A stretch of 64,000 nt of DNA from Paenibacillus sp. VTT E-133291 (GCF_002264395.1 NZ_NFVA01000012.1:30706-94705), one strand, 5' to 3'. Positions 35,302 through 44,499 are shown, counted from the stretch's first letter. Notes: generated by a model not told the origin, from the letters alone. Program-made: numbers and translations.

Positions 35302-36363
35302 TTAAGAACGCAGTTTGGCTGATTCTTTCAATACTTCCTGTGAATATTCGTGAATATATTCCGTTAATTCTCTAAGCTTCTCTAAGGAAGCCTCCGGGAA
35401 TAAGCCATGACCCAGATTGAAGATATATCCAGGCTCTTGTACCCCTTCATCAATTAGCTCTTTCGCGTGCTCCTTCAAGACGTCCATCGGCGCTGTAAGT
35501 AAATACGGGTCCAGGTTGCCTTGAATCGCAAATTTCCCACCTGTTCTGCGTCGACCTTCGGACAAGCTCACACGCCAGTCCACCCCGATTACATCCGCTT
35601 GAAGCTTCGTAAGACTAGGTAGCAATTCGCCAGAGCTCACACCAGGAAAGTATATTTTCGGTACATCAAGATCGGATAATTCGGAAAAAATACGAGAAAC
35701 CGTCGGTAACACATACTTTTCAAAATCGCGTGGCGCAAGGGCACCGACCCAGCTGTCGAACAATTGAAACGCTTTTCCACCACTACGCACGTGACTGCGG
35801 AGGTAAGCGATAATCATATCGCCGAGCTTGTCCATCAGCATTTCCCAGACACGGGGTTCACTGTACATTAGCTCTTTAGTACGAATATATCCTTTGGAAG
35901 GTCTGCCTTCGATCAGATAGCTGGCAATTGTAAACGGTGCGCCTGCGAAAGTAATCAAGGGCACGTCCAGCTCCTTATCCAGAATTGCAATTGTCTCCAA
36001 AATATGTCCGAGATCGCCTTCAACATCAATGGGCTTCAGTCTCTCGACATCTGCTGCAGAGCGAATCGGATTCTCGATCACAGGGCCAATATCCTTGACG
36101 ATATCAAATTTCACACCGATAGAAGCGACCGGATTCATAATGTCTGAATACAAAATAGCCGCGTCCACACCTAGCTTGCGCACAGGCATCAAGGTTACTT
36201 CAGCCGCCAACTCAGGCTGTTTGCAGATTTCAAGCAATGTGTACTTTTCCTTGATTTTACGGTACTCGGGATCATAACGGCCGGCCTGCCGCATGTACCA
36301 TACGGGAACGTGCTCCGTCTCCTGCTTTCTGCAGGCGCGGATAAAAGTGTCGTTGTAGGTCAT
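35302..36363 (-). CDS. hemE: Uroporphyrinogen decarboxylase
   Basis: This enzyme removes the four acetate carboxyls of uroporphyrinogen III to give coproporphyrinogen III. The N-terminal signature PVWYMRQAGRYDPEYR and the conserved ILYSDIMNP and GNLDP loops are present; the length of 353 aa is standard. GGAG precedes the ATG by eight bases. It is the first gene of a three-gene heme operon. Repeat copy D lies in the upstream region shared with the divergent MFS gene. Confidence 0.97.
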   Translation of the reverse strand: MTYNDTFIRACRKQETEHVPVWYMRQAGRYDPEYRKIKEKYTLLEICKQPELAAEVTLMPVRKLGVDAAILYSDIMNPVASIGVKFDIVKDIGPVIENPIRSAADVERLKPIDVEGDLGHILETIAILDKELDVPLITFAGAPFTIASYLIEGRPSKGYIRTKELMYSEPRVWEMLMDKLGDMIIAYLRSHVRSGGKAFQLFDSWVGALAPRDFEKYVLPTVSRIFSELSDLDVPKIYFPGVSSGELLPSLTKLQADVIGVDWRVSLSEGRRRTGGKFAIQGNLDPYLLTAPMDVLKEHAKELIDEGVQEPGYIFNLGHGLFPEASLEKLRELTEYIHEYSQEVLKESAKLRS

Positions 36364-36396
36364 GATAAGATCTCCATTATATTTTATAGGATTTTT

Positions 36397-36447
36397 TAAA
36401 ATAAACGCTTACCGTCCTAATAAGAACGCCGATGGCGTTTATGCTTG
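36397..36447 (-). repeat. Dispersed palindromic repeat, copy D (short, inverted)
   Basis: On the minus strand it reads GCATAAACGCC, ATCGGCGTTC, TTATTAGGACGGTAAGCG and TTTA, which is the first hairpin of the family. The AAATATAAGA part is missing. It lies between hemE and the divergent MFS gene. Confidence 0.65.
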
Positions 36448-36641
36448 ATCGGCATACTTACTATTATGCCCTTTTTAAAAGGTTGTAACAAGCAAAACGA
36501 AGATCGTGGAATGACAATCCTATGACATTACTATGACATGTATTGCACTTTTGAAGCTTAAAAAATGATATACTGATAAAATGTCTATTTTTCTGTGAAT
36601 CATGTATTTTCTGAAATTCTTTGAAAGGAAGTGAAAGCACT

Positions 36642-37862
36642 TTGAAGAAATGGGAGACATGGAAGGTCAACCTCTTAGTGCTTTGGTTCGGACAATTCTT
36701 GGTAAATGCCGGAATGACGATGATCACACCGTTCCTGACCTTGTATCTTGCTAAGGATCTTGGAGTTCAGGGTGAGCATGAAATTGGAATTTGGGCGGGC
36801 CTTATTTTTGCCGCAAACTTTTTAACTTCATTCATTTTCCAGCCACTATGGGGGAAACTCGCTGACAAATATGGGCGTAAAATCATGCTCCTGCGCTCCA
36901 GCTTTGGCATGGCTATCGTTATGGTGTTAATGGGTTTCGCACAATCCCCTATACAGCTGCTCTTACTGCGACTGCTAAACGGTACAATCTCCGGCTTCAA
37001 TCCCGCTTCCATCGCCCTCGTTTCGGGTACTACTCCCAAAGCACGCATGGGATTTTCGATGGGGCTGATGCAGTCGGGTTCTGTTGCAGGTACCATCCTT
37101 GGACCACTTATTGGTGGTTTTCTTGCTGATTTAATCGGATTTCGTCCGATCTTTTATGTCGTTGGCGCCTTGCTCTTTATCGCCTCTCTGCTGGCATTAT
37201 TTCTCGTTAAAGAGAAATTTGATCGTGCAGAAGCGGCACAAGAGCCGCAGGTATCAGTAATGGAGGGCTTGAAGGAATTGATCAAAATCCCTCAGCTCCC
37301 GGCACTGTTTGGTGTAACCTTTTTGCTGCAATTTGCAATGATCAGCCCCATGGCCTTGTTGCCGCTTTATGTTGAAAAGTTAAATGGGCCTGCTGAGAAT
37401 ATAGCCTTTTTAGCTGGAATGGTCAGCGCAGTTACAGGGATCTCTAACATGATGGCTTCCCCCTTGCTCGGCAAGCTGAGTGACAAAGTCGGCGCGCATC
37501 GCATTCTGACCTACGCCTTAATCGGGGCTTCACTATTCCTGATTCCGCAGGCATTCGTTACTAGCGTTTGGCAGCTAATCATTGTCCGCTTTCTCATGGG
37601 GATTTTTATGGGCGGCCTATTGCCCAGCGTTAATGCGCTTATCCGGTCTTATACCCCTGACGGGAAAGAAAGCCGCGCATTCGGCTTCAACGGCAGCACA
37701 TTGTCACTGGGCAATATGCTAGGAGCTATCATAGGCGGCTTTCTATCTGGTTATATTGGTATTGAGGGACTGTTTATCATCTCCGGAAGCTTGTTGCTGT
37801 TAAACACCGTATGGGTCCGGGTTAAGCTATACAAAGCTACTCCGCCACGGCTATTTCGCTAA
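36642..37862 (+). CDS. MFS multidrug efflux transporter (MdtG-like)
   Basis: This 406-aa protein has twelve membrane segments and close resemblance to MdtG-type efflux pumps: LVLWFGQFLVNAGMTMITPF, the A-loop WGKLADKYGRKIMLLRS, FGMAIVMVLMGFAQSP, and motif C SVAGTILGPLIGGFL. The start is probably the TTG at 36642 behind AAAGGAAG; a TTG 21 bases earlier has no ribosome site. The exported compound is unknown. It is divergent from hemE. Confidence 0.88.
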   Translation: MKKWETWKVNLLVLWFGQFLVNAGMTMITPFLTLYLAKDLGVQGEHEIGIWAGLIFAANFLTSFIFQPLWGKLADKYGRKIMLLRSSFGMAIVMVLMGFAQSPIQLLLLRLLNGTISGFNPASIALVSGTTPKARMGFSMGLMQSGSVAGTILGPLIGGFLADLIGFRPIFYVVGALLFIASLLALFLVKEKFDRAEAAQEPQVSVMEGLKELIKIPQLPALFGVTFLLQFAMISPMALLPLYVEKLNGPAENIAFLAGMVSAVTGISNMMASPLLGKLSDKVGAHRILTYALIGASLFLIPQAFVTSVWQLIIVRFLMGIFMGGLLPSVNALIRSYTPDGKESRAFGFNGSTLSLGNMLGAIIGGFLSGYIGIEGLFIISGSLLLLNTVWVRVKLYKATPPRLFR

Positions 37863-37869
37863 TCTTCTG

Positions 37870-38499
37870 CTATTTCACCATTGCCAACGCCAGTCCATCA
37901 TAGGCTGGCAGACAAGTGCTGATCAGACGGTCATCGGTGGCGATCATTTCATTGAAATGCCGTACAGCCAGAATGGCAGGTCCATTTCGATCTGTATTTA
38001 GCGTCCGTCCGCGGAGAAAGATATTATCACCAGCAATGATCGCTCCTGGATTAGCCATCTTGATGGCATATTCCAAGTAATTGATATAGTTAATCTTGTC
38101 TGCGTCGATAAAGAAGAAATCGAACTTAGCTCCCTCTTCGTCCAGTGCCTTCAGGCTGTCCATAGCGGGTCCTATTCTATATTCCGTAGAATCCCCGAAT
38201 CCGGCCAGTTCTAAATTACGGCGAGCAAGCTCGGCATAATCGGCCCTCAGCTCTAGCGAAGTCAGCGTGCCACCTTCAGTGAAGCCGCGAGATAAGCAAA
38301 TCCCGCTGTAGCCGCCAAGTGCACCAATTTCCAAAATACGCGTGGAGCGGGACAGTCTAACAAGCATAGTGAGCAGTCTTCCATACCCCGGCTCGACAGA
38401 CACCTCGGGCATACCCGATTGGACGATAGCTTCTTTTACCTGAAGCAGGATTTCATCCTCGGTATAAAGTTGTTCACTGTATTCTTCTTGTGTAAGCAT
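37870..38499 (-). CDS. Class I SAM-dependent O-methyltransferase (caffeoyl-CoA OMT type)
   Basis: This 209-aa protein of the OMT_3 family contains the SAM motif ILEIGALGGYSGI, the acidic loop LELRADY, and FDFFFIDADKINYINY with metal-binding acids as in cation-dependent O-methyltransferases. The group includes the tRNA modifier TrmR, but similarity as recalled is not strong enough to claim that. AAAGGAG precedes the ATG. It is convergent with the MFS gene, seven bases apart. Confidence 0.87.
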   Translation of the reverse strand: MLTQEEYSEQLYTEDEILLQVKEAIVQSGMPEVSVEPGYGRLLTMLVRLSRSTRILEIGALGGYSGICLSRGFTEGGTLTSLELRADYAELARRNLELAGFGDSTEYRIGPAMDSLKALDEEGAKFDFFFIDADKINYINYLEYAIKMANPGAIIAGDNIFLRGRTLNTDRNGPAILAVRHFNEMIATDDRLISTCLPAYDGLALAMVK

Positions 38500-38620
38500 A
38501 AAGTTTCTCCTTTGATGACCCCCCGTTTTCTCGAATGAAGGGATGACGGGGAAGATTTTATGATTTATGGAATGCCGGGCATTGTGAAGTGTCCCGCATT
38601 CCCCTATACTTGTATGGATG

Positions 38621-38656
38621 CTTTTCTTATGGTACTGGCTTTTCTTATTGTACTGG
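38621..38656 (+). repeat. Two-copy 18-bp tandem repeat upstream of the RNA methyltransferase gene
   Basis: CTTTTCTTATGGTACTGG is followed directly by CTTTTCTTATTGTACTGG (one mismatch) and a partial third start, CTTTTTGTAT. It lies about 40-75 bases before the start codon, where a promoter would be expected. Confidence 0.7.
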
Positions 38657-38697
38657 CTTTTTGTATTTATCTACAAGTTAAACGGAGTTGAGAGTAT

Positions 38698-39837
38698 TTG
38701 AGCAAATTACAATTAATCGCTACTGCCCCCATGGGACTAGAAGCTGTAGTAGCGCGCGAATTAAACGAACTGGGTTATGAGACCACGGTCGAGAACGGTC
38801 GTGTATTGTTCAGTGGTGATTATATCGACATCTGTCGCTGTAATTTATGGCTGCGTACATCCGACCGCGTATTAGTAAAAATGGGTCAATTCCCCGCTAA
38901 AACCTTCGATGAGTTATTTGAGGGTGTTAAAGCGCTGCCTTGGGAAGACTGGATTCCCGAGAATGGAGAATTTCCGGTTGAAGGACGATCCCATAAATCA
39001 CAACTAACGAGTGTACCCGCTTCCCAAGGGATTGTCAAAAAAGCTATCGTCGAGAAGCTGAAGCTCTCCTATCATACGGACTGGTTCCCAGAGAACGGAC
39101 CTCGATATGTGATCGAAGTGATACTGTTAAATGATATCGCGCTTATTACGCTAGACACCACCGGACCCGCTCTTCACAAACGTGGATACCGCAGACAAGC
39201 TACAGAAGCGCCACTGAAGGAAACGATGGCCGCCGCTTTAATCCAGCTTAGCCGCTGGAATGGCCACCGGCCGCTATATGATCCATGTTGTGGTTCGGGA
39301 ACATTGTTGATCGAAGCCGCGATGATCGCTTGGAACATCGCACCGGGACTACGTCGTTCCTTCCCTTCAGAACATTGGCCAGTCATTCCTAAGTATCTGT
39401 GGGAAGAAGCTCGCGAAGAAGCTTTCGATGCCGTGCGAGATGATTATCCCTTGCAGCTAACCGGCACGGATATCGATCCTGCTGCTATAGAAATTGCTGA
39501 AGCCGCTGCTAAAAGCGCCGGCCTGTCCGGAGAAATCACCTTCACCGTGATGGCTGCCGCCAAAGCAAGACCCCAAGGCGAATATGGCTGTATCATTACC
39601 AACCCCCCATATGGTGAACGGATCAGTAATGATAAAGAGGTGGAGAAGCTGACTCGCCAGTTTGGTGAAATGATGCTGTATCTACCGACTTGGTCATTCT
39701 TCGCGATTAGTCCCTATAAGGAATTCGAACAATATTACGGCCGTAAAGCGGACAAGCGTCGCAAGTTGTATAACGGACGTATTGAGTGTCAATATTATCA
39801 ATACTTGGGTCCACTTCCACCTAGAAATCCGAAATAA
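38698..39837 (+). CDS. ypsC: THUMP-domain class I RNA methyltransferase (YpsC/RlmL-like)
   Basis: This 379-aa RNA methyltransferase has an N-terminal ferredoxin-like/THUMP region (about 1-160) and a Rossmann methyltransferase domain. The SAM motif is DPCCGSGTLLIEAAM and the catalytic motif IITNPPYGERI is of the N6-adenine/N2-guanine type. Relatives modify 23S rRNA (E. coli RlmL, m2G2445). The length matches Bacillus YpsC. The start is TTG with GGAG ten bases upstream. Confidence 0.9.
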   Translation: MSKLQLIATAPMGLEAVVARELNELGYETTVENGRVLFSGDYIDICRCNLWLRTSDRVLVKMGQFPAKTFDELFEGVKALPWEDWIPENGEFPVEGRSHKSQLTSVPASQGIVKKAIVEKLKLSYHTDWFPENGPRYVIEVILLNDIALITLDTTGPALHKRGYRRQATEAPLKETMAAALIQLSRWNGHRPLYDPCCGSGTLLIEAAMIAWNIAPGLRRSFPSEHWPVIPKYLWEEAREEAFDAVRDDYPLQLTGTDIDPAAIEIAEAAAKSAGLSGEITFTVMAAAKARPQGEYGCIITNPPYGERISNDKEVEKLTRQFGEMMLYLPTWSFFAISPYKEFEQYYGRKADKRRKLYNGRIECQYYQYLGPLPPRNPK

Positions 39838-39857
39838 TTCGGAAGACAATTACGCCA

Positions 39858-39920
39858 AGCATGAACGCCTTCGGCGTCCTTATAAGGATGGTAAGCGTTT
39901 ATGCGAGAAATATAAGAACG
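39858..39920 (+). repeat. Dispersed palindromic repeat, copy C
   Basis: This has the clearest palindrome of the family: GCATGAACGCC at the left end, GTCCTTATAAGGAT at the centre, AAGCGTTTATGC at the right, followed by GAGAAATATAAGA. The second half differs from copies A and B, but ACGGACA and TGTCCGT at 39917-39951 make a different hairpin in the same place. Confidence 0.75.
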
Positions 39921-39992
39921 GACATCTCCCTCGACTGAGGACGGTGTCCGTTTCTTCTTACATACTCAACTTCTACGCTAGGAGGCTTTAAC

Positions 39993-42011
39993 GTGTCACG
40001 AGATCTATTTAGTAGGAGCAGCTCATCGATAACGGATAGAATGATCACTATTGTCAGCTCCCGTTATATTGGTTACATCCTTTTTCTTGTCCTTATGCTC
40101 GCTAAGCTAATGTTTCTTCACAGCGGCCTGCATGCCCCTAATATTGATATGAACCGTCTCGATAAGCTAATTGCTATCGGTTCAGTTATGCTGTTATCAT
40201 TTTGGGTGTTATGGCTCCCCCGACGTGGACAGACCATAGCCCTGATAATCATAAACGTGCTCCTGACATTACTTATTTATTCTGATATTGTCTACTATCG
40301 CTACTTTCAGGATTTCATCACCGTTCCTGTTCTTTTTCAAGCCGGACAGATGGATGCACTTGGCGGAAGTATCTTTGCACTACTCCGTCCCTCTGATCTC
40401 TACTTGTTCGCGGATTGGCTGATATTTCTGGTTTACACCATTTGCGTGGTGTTATTCCGTCGGAACACGCCTACCTATAATAATAAACAGCCAGCCTATT
40501 ATGCTCGTACAAGTCATTTCCGTCCCTCTTCACGCTTAATGAGAGGACTAAAACAGAGCGTTAACGGAGTCGTTGCATTACTATTAGGCTGCATTCTGAC
40601 CTTTGGTCCTATCCACTCTTACGCTACTACGTGGGCCAAGGGTTTATTCACTGGTAATTGGTGGAGCTTGGCGATGTATAACGTTACTGGACTCATTGGA
40701 TTTCATGGTTATGATATTTACTTGTATACCAAAGATCATTTAGGCCCGCAGCCTGAGCTTTCACAAAAGGAAGCCAGCTCCATGAAGCTCTGGTTCAATG
40801 AACACAATGCTGAGCAAAGTGCTCTTAACGACAGCTTTGGAAAATACAGCGGAAGCAACATCGTTGTTATTCAGGCCGAAGCTTTTATGAATTTTGTAGT
40901 GGGACGTTCGATCAATGGACAAGAGGTCACACCTAATTTGAACGCTCTAATCAAAGAGAATACCTATTTCAGTAATTACTATCATCAGACCTCACAAGGA
41001 CGAACCTCCGATGCCGATTTCGCCTCGAATGGTTCAATGTATCCGCTGGTCTCCGGCTCAGTATTTGTCCGTTACCCGGATCATCAATTCGACACGTTAC
41101 CTGCCATTTTGAAGTCCAAGGGCTATAGCACCAATGCCTTCCATGCGTATGAAGGAAGCTTCTGGAATCGGCAGATTATGTATAAGGCGATGGGATATGA
41201 CCATTTTTATAGCAAAAAAGACTTTAAGATCGACGAGCCTCTAGGCTGGTCATTGGGAGATAAATCATTCCTGCGGCAGTCCCTAAATATTATGGATTCT
41301 GCAGAATCGATCCAGAAGCCCTTTTACTCTTTTTTGACTACACTATCTAGTCATCACCCATATTCTCTCCCTGCGGCTAAACAAGGGCTTGATACCGGAG
41401 AGTTTAAAGGTACCATCTTCGGAGATTATTTGCAGGCTGTTCATTATACAGATGAAGCTCTAGGTGAATTGGTGAGTGATATGAAGCAGCGTGAGTTGTG
41501 GGATAACACGATCCTTGCCTTTTATGGTGATCATGATAACTCTATCCAAGACACCTCTTATTACGAACAATTTCTTGGTAAAAGCTTAAGCAAACTCGAC
41601 ATGCATCAAATTATGCATCAAGTTCCATTGCTCATTCATCTGCCGGATAATAACACCTCGGTGCTTGATTCTAATCCGGCTGGTCAATTGGATCTCACAC
41701 CTTCCTTACTCCATCTGCTGGGGATCTCACAAGATCCTTATTATCTTATGGGTAATAATCTGTTCAGCGGCAAAGAGCGACTTGTGACACTGCGAACCGG
41801 TTCCTTTGCTAATGCGAAGAGATCCTATCTACCAAGTGATAATGGACAATTCAACAACGGCACCTGTTATAGCCTTGACAGCCGCGAAGCTATAGACGTT
41901 GCGGGTTGTAGCACCGGGTTCGAGACAAGCAAGCAAAGACTGCAAATCTCAGACGATATCATGAAATACGATGGCATCAAGATGCTCCGAAAAGAAGAAT
42001 CCGCACCATAA
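39993..42011 (+). CDS. LTA synthase family protein (polyglycerolphosphate transferase, sulfatase fold)
   Basis: This 672-aa protein has five N-terminal membrane helices (up to about residue 210) and a large extracellular sulfatase-fold domain. The catalytic threonine is Thr338 in QGRTSDADF; other metal ligands include Glu296 in VIQAEAF and the AFYGDHDN motif near 510. LtaS-type enzymes transfer glycerol phosphate from phosphatidylglycerol to build lipoteichoic acid; primase or YfnI/YqgS-type paralogues are possible. The start is GTG with AGGAGG seven bases before it. Repeat copy C lies upstream. Confidence 0.9.
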   Translation: MSRDLFSRSSSSITDRMITIVSSRYIGYILFLVLMLAKLMFLHSGLHAPNIDMNRLDKLIAIGSVMLLSFWVLWLPRRGQTIALIIINVLLTLLIYSDIVYYRYFQDFITVPVLFQAGQMDALGGSIFALLRPSDLYLFADWLIFLVYTICVVLFRRNTPTYNNKQPAYYARTSHFRPSSRLMRGLKQSVNGVVALLLGCILTFGPIHSYATTWAKGLFTGNWWSLAMYNVTGLIGFHGYDIYLYTKDHLGPQPELSQKEASSMKLWFNEHNAEQSALNDSFGKYSGSNIVVIQAEAFMNFVVGRSINGQEVTPNLNALIKENTYFSNYYHQTSQGRTSDADFASNGSMYPLVSGSVFVRYPDHQFDTLPAILKSKGYSTNAFHAYEGSFWNRQIMYKAMGYDHFYSKKDFKIDEPLGWSLGDKSFLRQSLNIMDSAESIQKPFYSFLTTLSSHHPYSLPAAKQGLDTGEFKGTIFGDYLQAVHYTDEALGELVSDMKQRELWDNTILAFYGDHDNSIQDTSYYEQFLGKSLSKLDMHQIMHQVPLLIHLPDNNTSVLDSNPAGQLDLTPSLLHLLGISQDPYYLMGNNLFSGKERLVTLRTGSFANAKRSYLPSDNGQFNNGTCYSLDSREAIDVAGCSTGFETSKQRLQISDDIMKYDGIKMLRKEESAP

Positions 42012-42027
42012 ATATTTGATTTTATAA

Positions 42028-42075
42028 ACAAAAAGCCCTAGACTCCGTCATCAGAACGGGTTTAGGGCTTTTTAA
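42028..42075. terminator. Bidirectional rho-independent terminator
   Basis: AAAAAGCCCTA and TAGGGCTTTTT form an 11-pair outer stem with an inner imperfect stem. It lies between the LTA-synthase-like gene and the convergent DUF1450 gene. Confidence 0.88.
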
Positions 42076-42097
42076 GTTGATGGATAAGACCTCTGCA

Positions 42098-42337
42098 TTA
42101 TTTCTGAACGGCCGGTTGCTTGATAAAAGCTTCTACCTTCTTCAACACTTCTTCCTCTGTTGGAGCACTCACATAACGACCATTAACATATACAAAGGCC
42201 CGTTTGCCACATGGACCGCAGTACGACTTACAGCCGACCTTGATCTCTGCATCAGGCGCCATCTTTTGCAGTTTGGGTATGATACTTTTCAATTTCATAA
42301 AATTACATTCATCGCACACTTGTATATCGTTAGCCAT
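42098..42337 (-). CDS. DUF1450 family protein (YuzB-like)
   Basis: This small 79-aa protein has a cysteine pattern CDEC near the N terminus and GCKSYCGPCGKRAF in the middle, as in DUF1450, a thioredoxin-like fold that may hold an iron-sulfur cluster. The region after the cysteines (FVYVNGRYVSAPTEEEVLKK) is the usual C-terminal strand-helix. AGAAGGG precedes the ATG. The IscA-like gene lies upstream on the same strand with 41 bases between, so a joint role is possible but unproven. Confidence 0.8.
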   Translation of the reverse strand: MANDIQVCDECNFMKLKSIIPKLQKMAPDAEIKVGCKSYCGPCGKRAFVYVNGRYVSAPTEEEVLKKVEAFIKQPAVQK

Positions 42338-42378
42338 GGAGCAACCCTTCTTTATGTCCCAAATTTAAGGCGAAACGT

Positions 42379-42681
42379 TTAGTGATCGCCGTGATTACCT
42401 TTAGATGGATTAGTAATAACAAAACCTTCTTCAGGAAGATATAAATAATCAACGACCACACCATCAAGAAGCGGTTGATTCGGATCAAGAATAACATCGA
42501 TTTCTTTATCTGTCGAGACTACAACATCATTCTCATTAGGCGTGTCCAAATCCAATCCGTAGTGAGCATGATCACCGTGAGCATGCGTAATCGCTACGCG
42601 AAGCTTCAGCTCGCTGTTTCCTTCAAGTTCCATTTGTTTCTTTATCACTTTAGCCGCATTGCGGGTAATTTTGACCTTCAT
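42379..42681 (-). CDS. HesB/IscA-fold protein with histidines in place of the cluster cysteines
   Basis: This 100-aa protein follows the A-type carrier fold: ITRNAAKVIKKQMELEG at the start, a central LRVAITHAHGDHAHYGLDL, then VDYLYLPEEGFVITNP. In IscA/SufA the centre would read GGCSG and the C terminus CGCG. Here no cysteine occurs at all; instead four histidines lie in the central loop and two in the tail GNHGDH. It may bind another metal, or have a structural role. AGGAG precedes the ATG. Confidence 0.72.
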   Translation of the reverse strand: MKVKITRNAAKVIKKQMELEGNSELKLRVAITHAHGDHAHYGLDLDTPNENDVVVSTDKEIDVILDPNQPLLDGVVVDYLYLPEEGFVITNPSKGNHGDH

Positions 42682-42806
42682 CTATCATCCATCTCCTAGT
42701 ACTTAAATTAAATACTCAATTACTTATTTTAAAGGTAAATGATATCTAAAAGCAACTATATTAACAAATTAGATACACAATCCGAGCTAAATCTCACTTC
42801 ACTGCC

Positions 42807-43058
42807 TTAGTTTCCGGCCTGAAGTGCCGGGTATTTCCGTCCCATCCGTGACACGAACCAGCCCATAAGGAGCATTGTCACACCAATATCATCGATCGGT
42901 AAAAAAGGCATGAAATCCGGCAACACCCAATAGAGCAGCACTGGGATTGTGAATAAAAGCTTGTCCCCTATTGCGACTTTTGGGGAGATCACATATCGCC
43001 AGGAACTACTGAAGATAGTAGACCATTGTTTCAGTGACAGCAGTTTTTTCAGTTTCAT
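42807..43058 (-). CDS. YkvA family protein (DUF1232)
   Basis: This short membrane-associated protein (83 aa) has the DUF1232 core: a hydrophobic helix with LLYWVLPDFMPFLPIDDIGV, a typical PxDxxPxxxxxDD-like pattern. The function of the family is unknown. GGAGGAG precedes the ATG. The flanking spaces (42682-42806 and 43059-43162) show no other gene. Confidence 0.78.
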   Translation of the reverse strand: MKLKKLLSLKQWSTIFSSSWRYVISPKVAIGDKLLFTIPVLLYWVLPDFMPFLPIDDIGVTMLLMGWFVSRMGRKYPALQAGN

Positions 43059-43162
43059 AGTGGCTCTCCTCCCAAGTAAAAAGGATACAGCCGCGGATAA
43101 CGTGTAGTGACGACAGCGGCCATACCCTATGGTTTATGTTACGCAAGTTTACTGTAATTGTT

Positions 43163-44377
43163 TCATAATTTTTTCACATTGGATAGTATCGTTCCCAAAA
43201 TCAGACCTGTTTCTAACGCCATATCCTCAAAATCTGCCAGTGGCAACGGATTTTTGCCGATCCCCAGCTCTACAGTAAATCCTGGTTTGCGAAAGGTTTG
43301 GATAAACCAATCCTTATATCCGGCATCGCTGCCCGTTAATTCGACTGCACGATAGCTACTCGCAGCCGCCAACCGTGTTGCTAATTCGCGGCTTTCGGGC
43401 GGCTCATATCCCCGGTAATTCCAGTAGATCTCTCCACCTTGGCTATGCAAAGACACTGCAGCTTCTCCGGGCGCGTTCTCAGCAAGTACCGCTAGAGCGG
43501 CTGCCTCAGGTTCACTTAACGCCTTAGGACCACTGTAATCACGCGGAGAGGGCCCGATTACACCACGGCGTTCCCGTTCCTCTTCCCAATGAGCAGGGAA
43601 CTGATCCCCGAGATCCACACCGCGTATATTGGCCTTCCAATGGCGAAAACTCCGCCGTCCCCCGTTCCATATCATAAGGTCCTCATAATAAGGGTGGCCT
43701 GGTAAAACGCCCTCCTGCACTAACTCCACACCGTCTGGGTTTGCCATGGGTACAGCCCATAGGGTCCAATTATTGTACCATTCCTCTGGACAATGACCAT
43801 TCCATGCCAAACCTTTAACATAAGCTGCCGCATACTCTTCTATGAACGACATCAGGCAAGGCGAGGTCAGCCATTCATTAGCATGTAGAGCCGCATTAAC
43901 ATGCAAATGACGGGTTCCCTTGCCTATTTTAAGCACATGAATTGGCTTGCCGAGCACACTGTTGCCAATTGGATGTGCTTGTATAAAAGGATATTGTGCA
44001 ATCAGACTGCTGATGTCCTTCTCAACATCAACCGGACCGTACTCTCCACGTAAGAATACCACTCGCTCTGGAATCGGAGGTGGTATGACGAGCACTTTTC
44101 CCGGTGTACAGAAGCGCCCTGAGGACACACCTGGATTAAGCTTCTCCAAATCATCTAAACTCACATTGAATAATGACGTTATACGTTCAAGGTCGTCCCC
44201 TTCCTGCACCGCATATCTTTTACGTGGCGAAGACGGCAGAAATAAAACCTGACCCGGATATAAATAAGACTGTCTCCCAACCCATGGATTGCCTTGAATG
44301 ACATGCTCAGGGGTTAATCCATGCAGGGCAGCAATTCGGCTTACGGTATCTCCCCTGCTTGCAATATATTGTCGCAT
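43163..44377 (-). CDS. M14 peptidase with two LysM domains (gamma-D-glutamyl-diamino acid endopeptidase type)
   Basis: This 404-aa protein starts with two LysM motifs (about 3-48 and 54-98; GDTVSRIAALHGLTPEHVI and GDDLERITSLFNVSLDDLE) that bind peptidoglycan. A zinc carboxypeptidase M14 domain follows: HANEWLTSP carries the His and Glu ligands, AVSLHSQGGEIYW the third His, and TVELGIG the catalytic Glu. Such proteins cut the D-Glu/meso-Dap bond of spore or wall peptides. There is no classic signal peptide, as in the Lysinibacillus endopeptidase I. GAGGATGAG precedes the ATG. Confidence 0.9.
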   Translation of the reverse strand: MRQYIASRGDTVSRIAALHGLTPEHVIQGNPWVGRQSYLYPGQVLFLPSSPRKRYAVQEGDDLERITSLFNVSLDDLEKLNPGVSSGRFCTPGKVLVIPPPIPERVVFLRGEYGPVDVEKDISSLIAQYPFIQAHPIGNSVLGKPIHVLKIGKGTRHLHVNAALHANEWLTSPCLMSFIEEYAAAYVKGLAWNGHCPEEWYNNWTLWAVPMANPDGVELVQEGVLPGHPYYEDLMIWNGGRRSFRHWKANIRGVDLGDQFPAHWEEERERRGVIGPSPRDYSGPKALSEPEAAALAVLAENAPGEAAVSLHSQGGEIYWNYRGYEPPESRELATRLAAASSYRAVELTGSDAGYKDWFIQTFRKPGFTVELGIGKNPLPLADFEDMALETGLILGTILSNVKKL

Positions 44378-44499
44378 TAGGTCTCATCCTCTCGGCCTTA
44401 AATTGCTGATACGGCGGATACAAAAATAGCAGCAAACAGCACTTAACTCTATTGTATGCAAGAGCCACTACCTTGCATGAAGGAGAAATGAATCACAAG

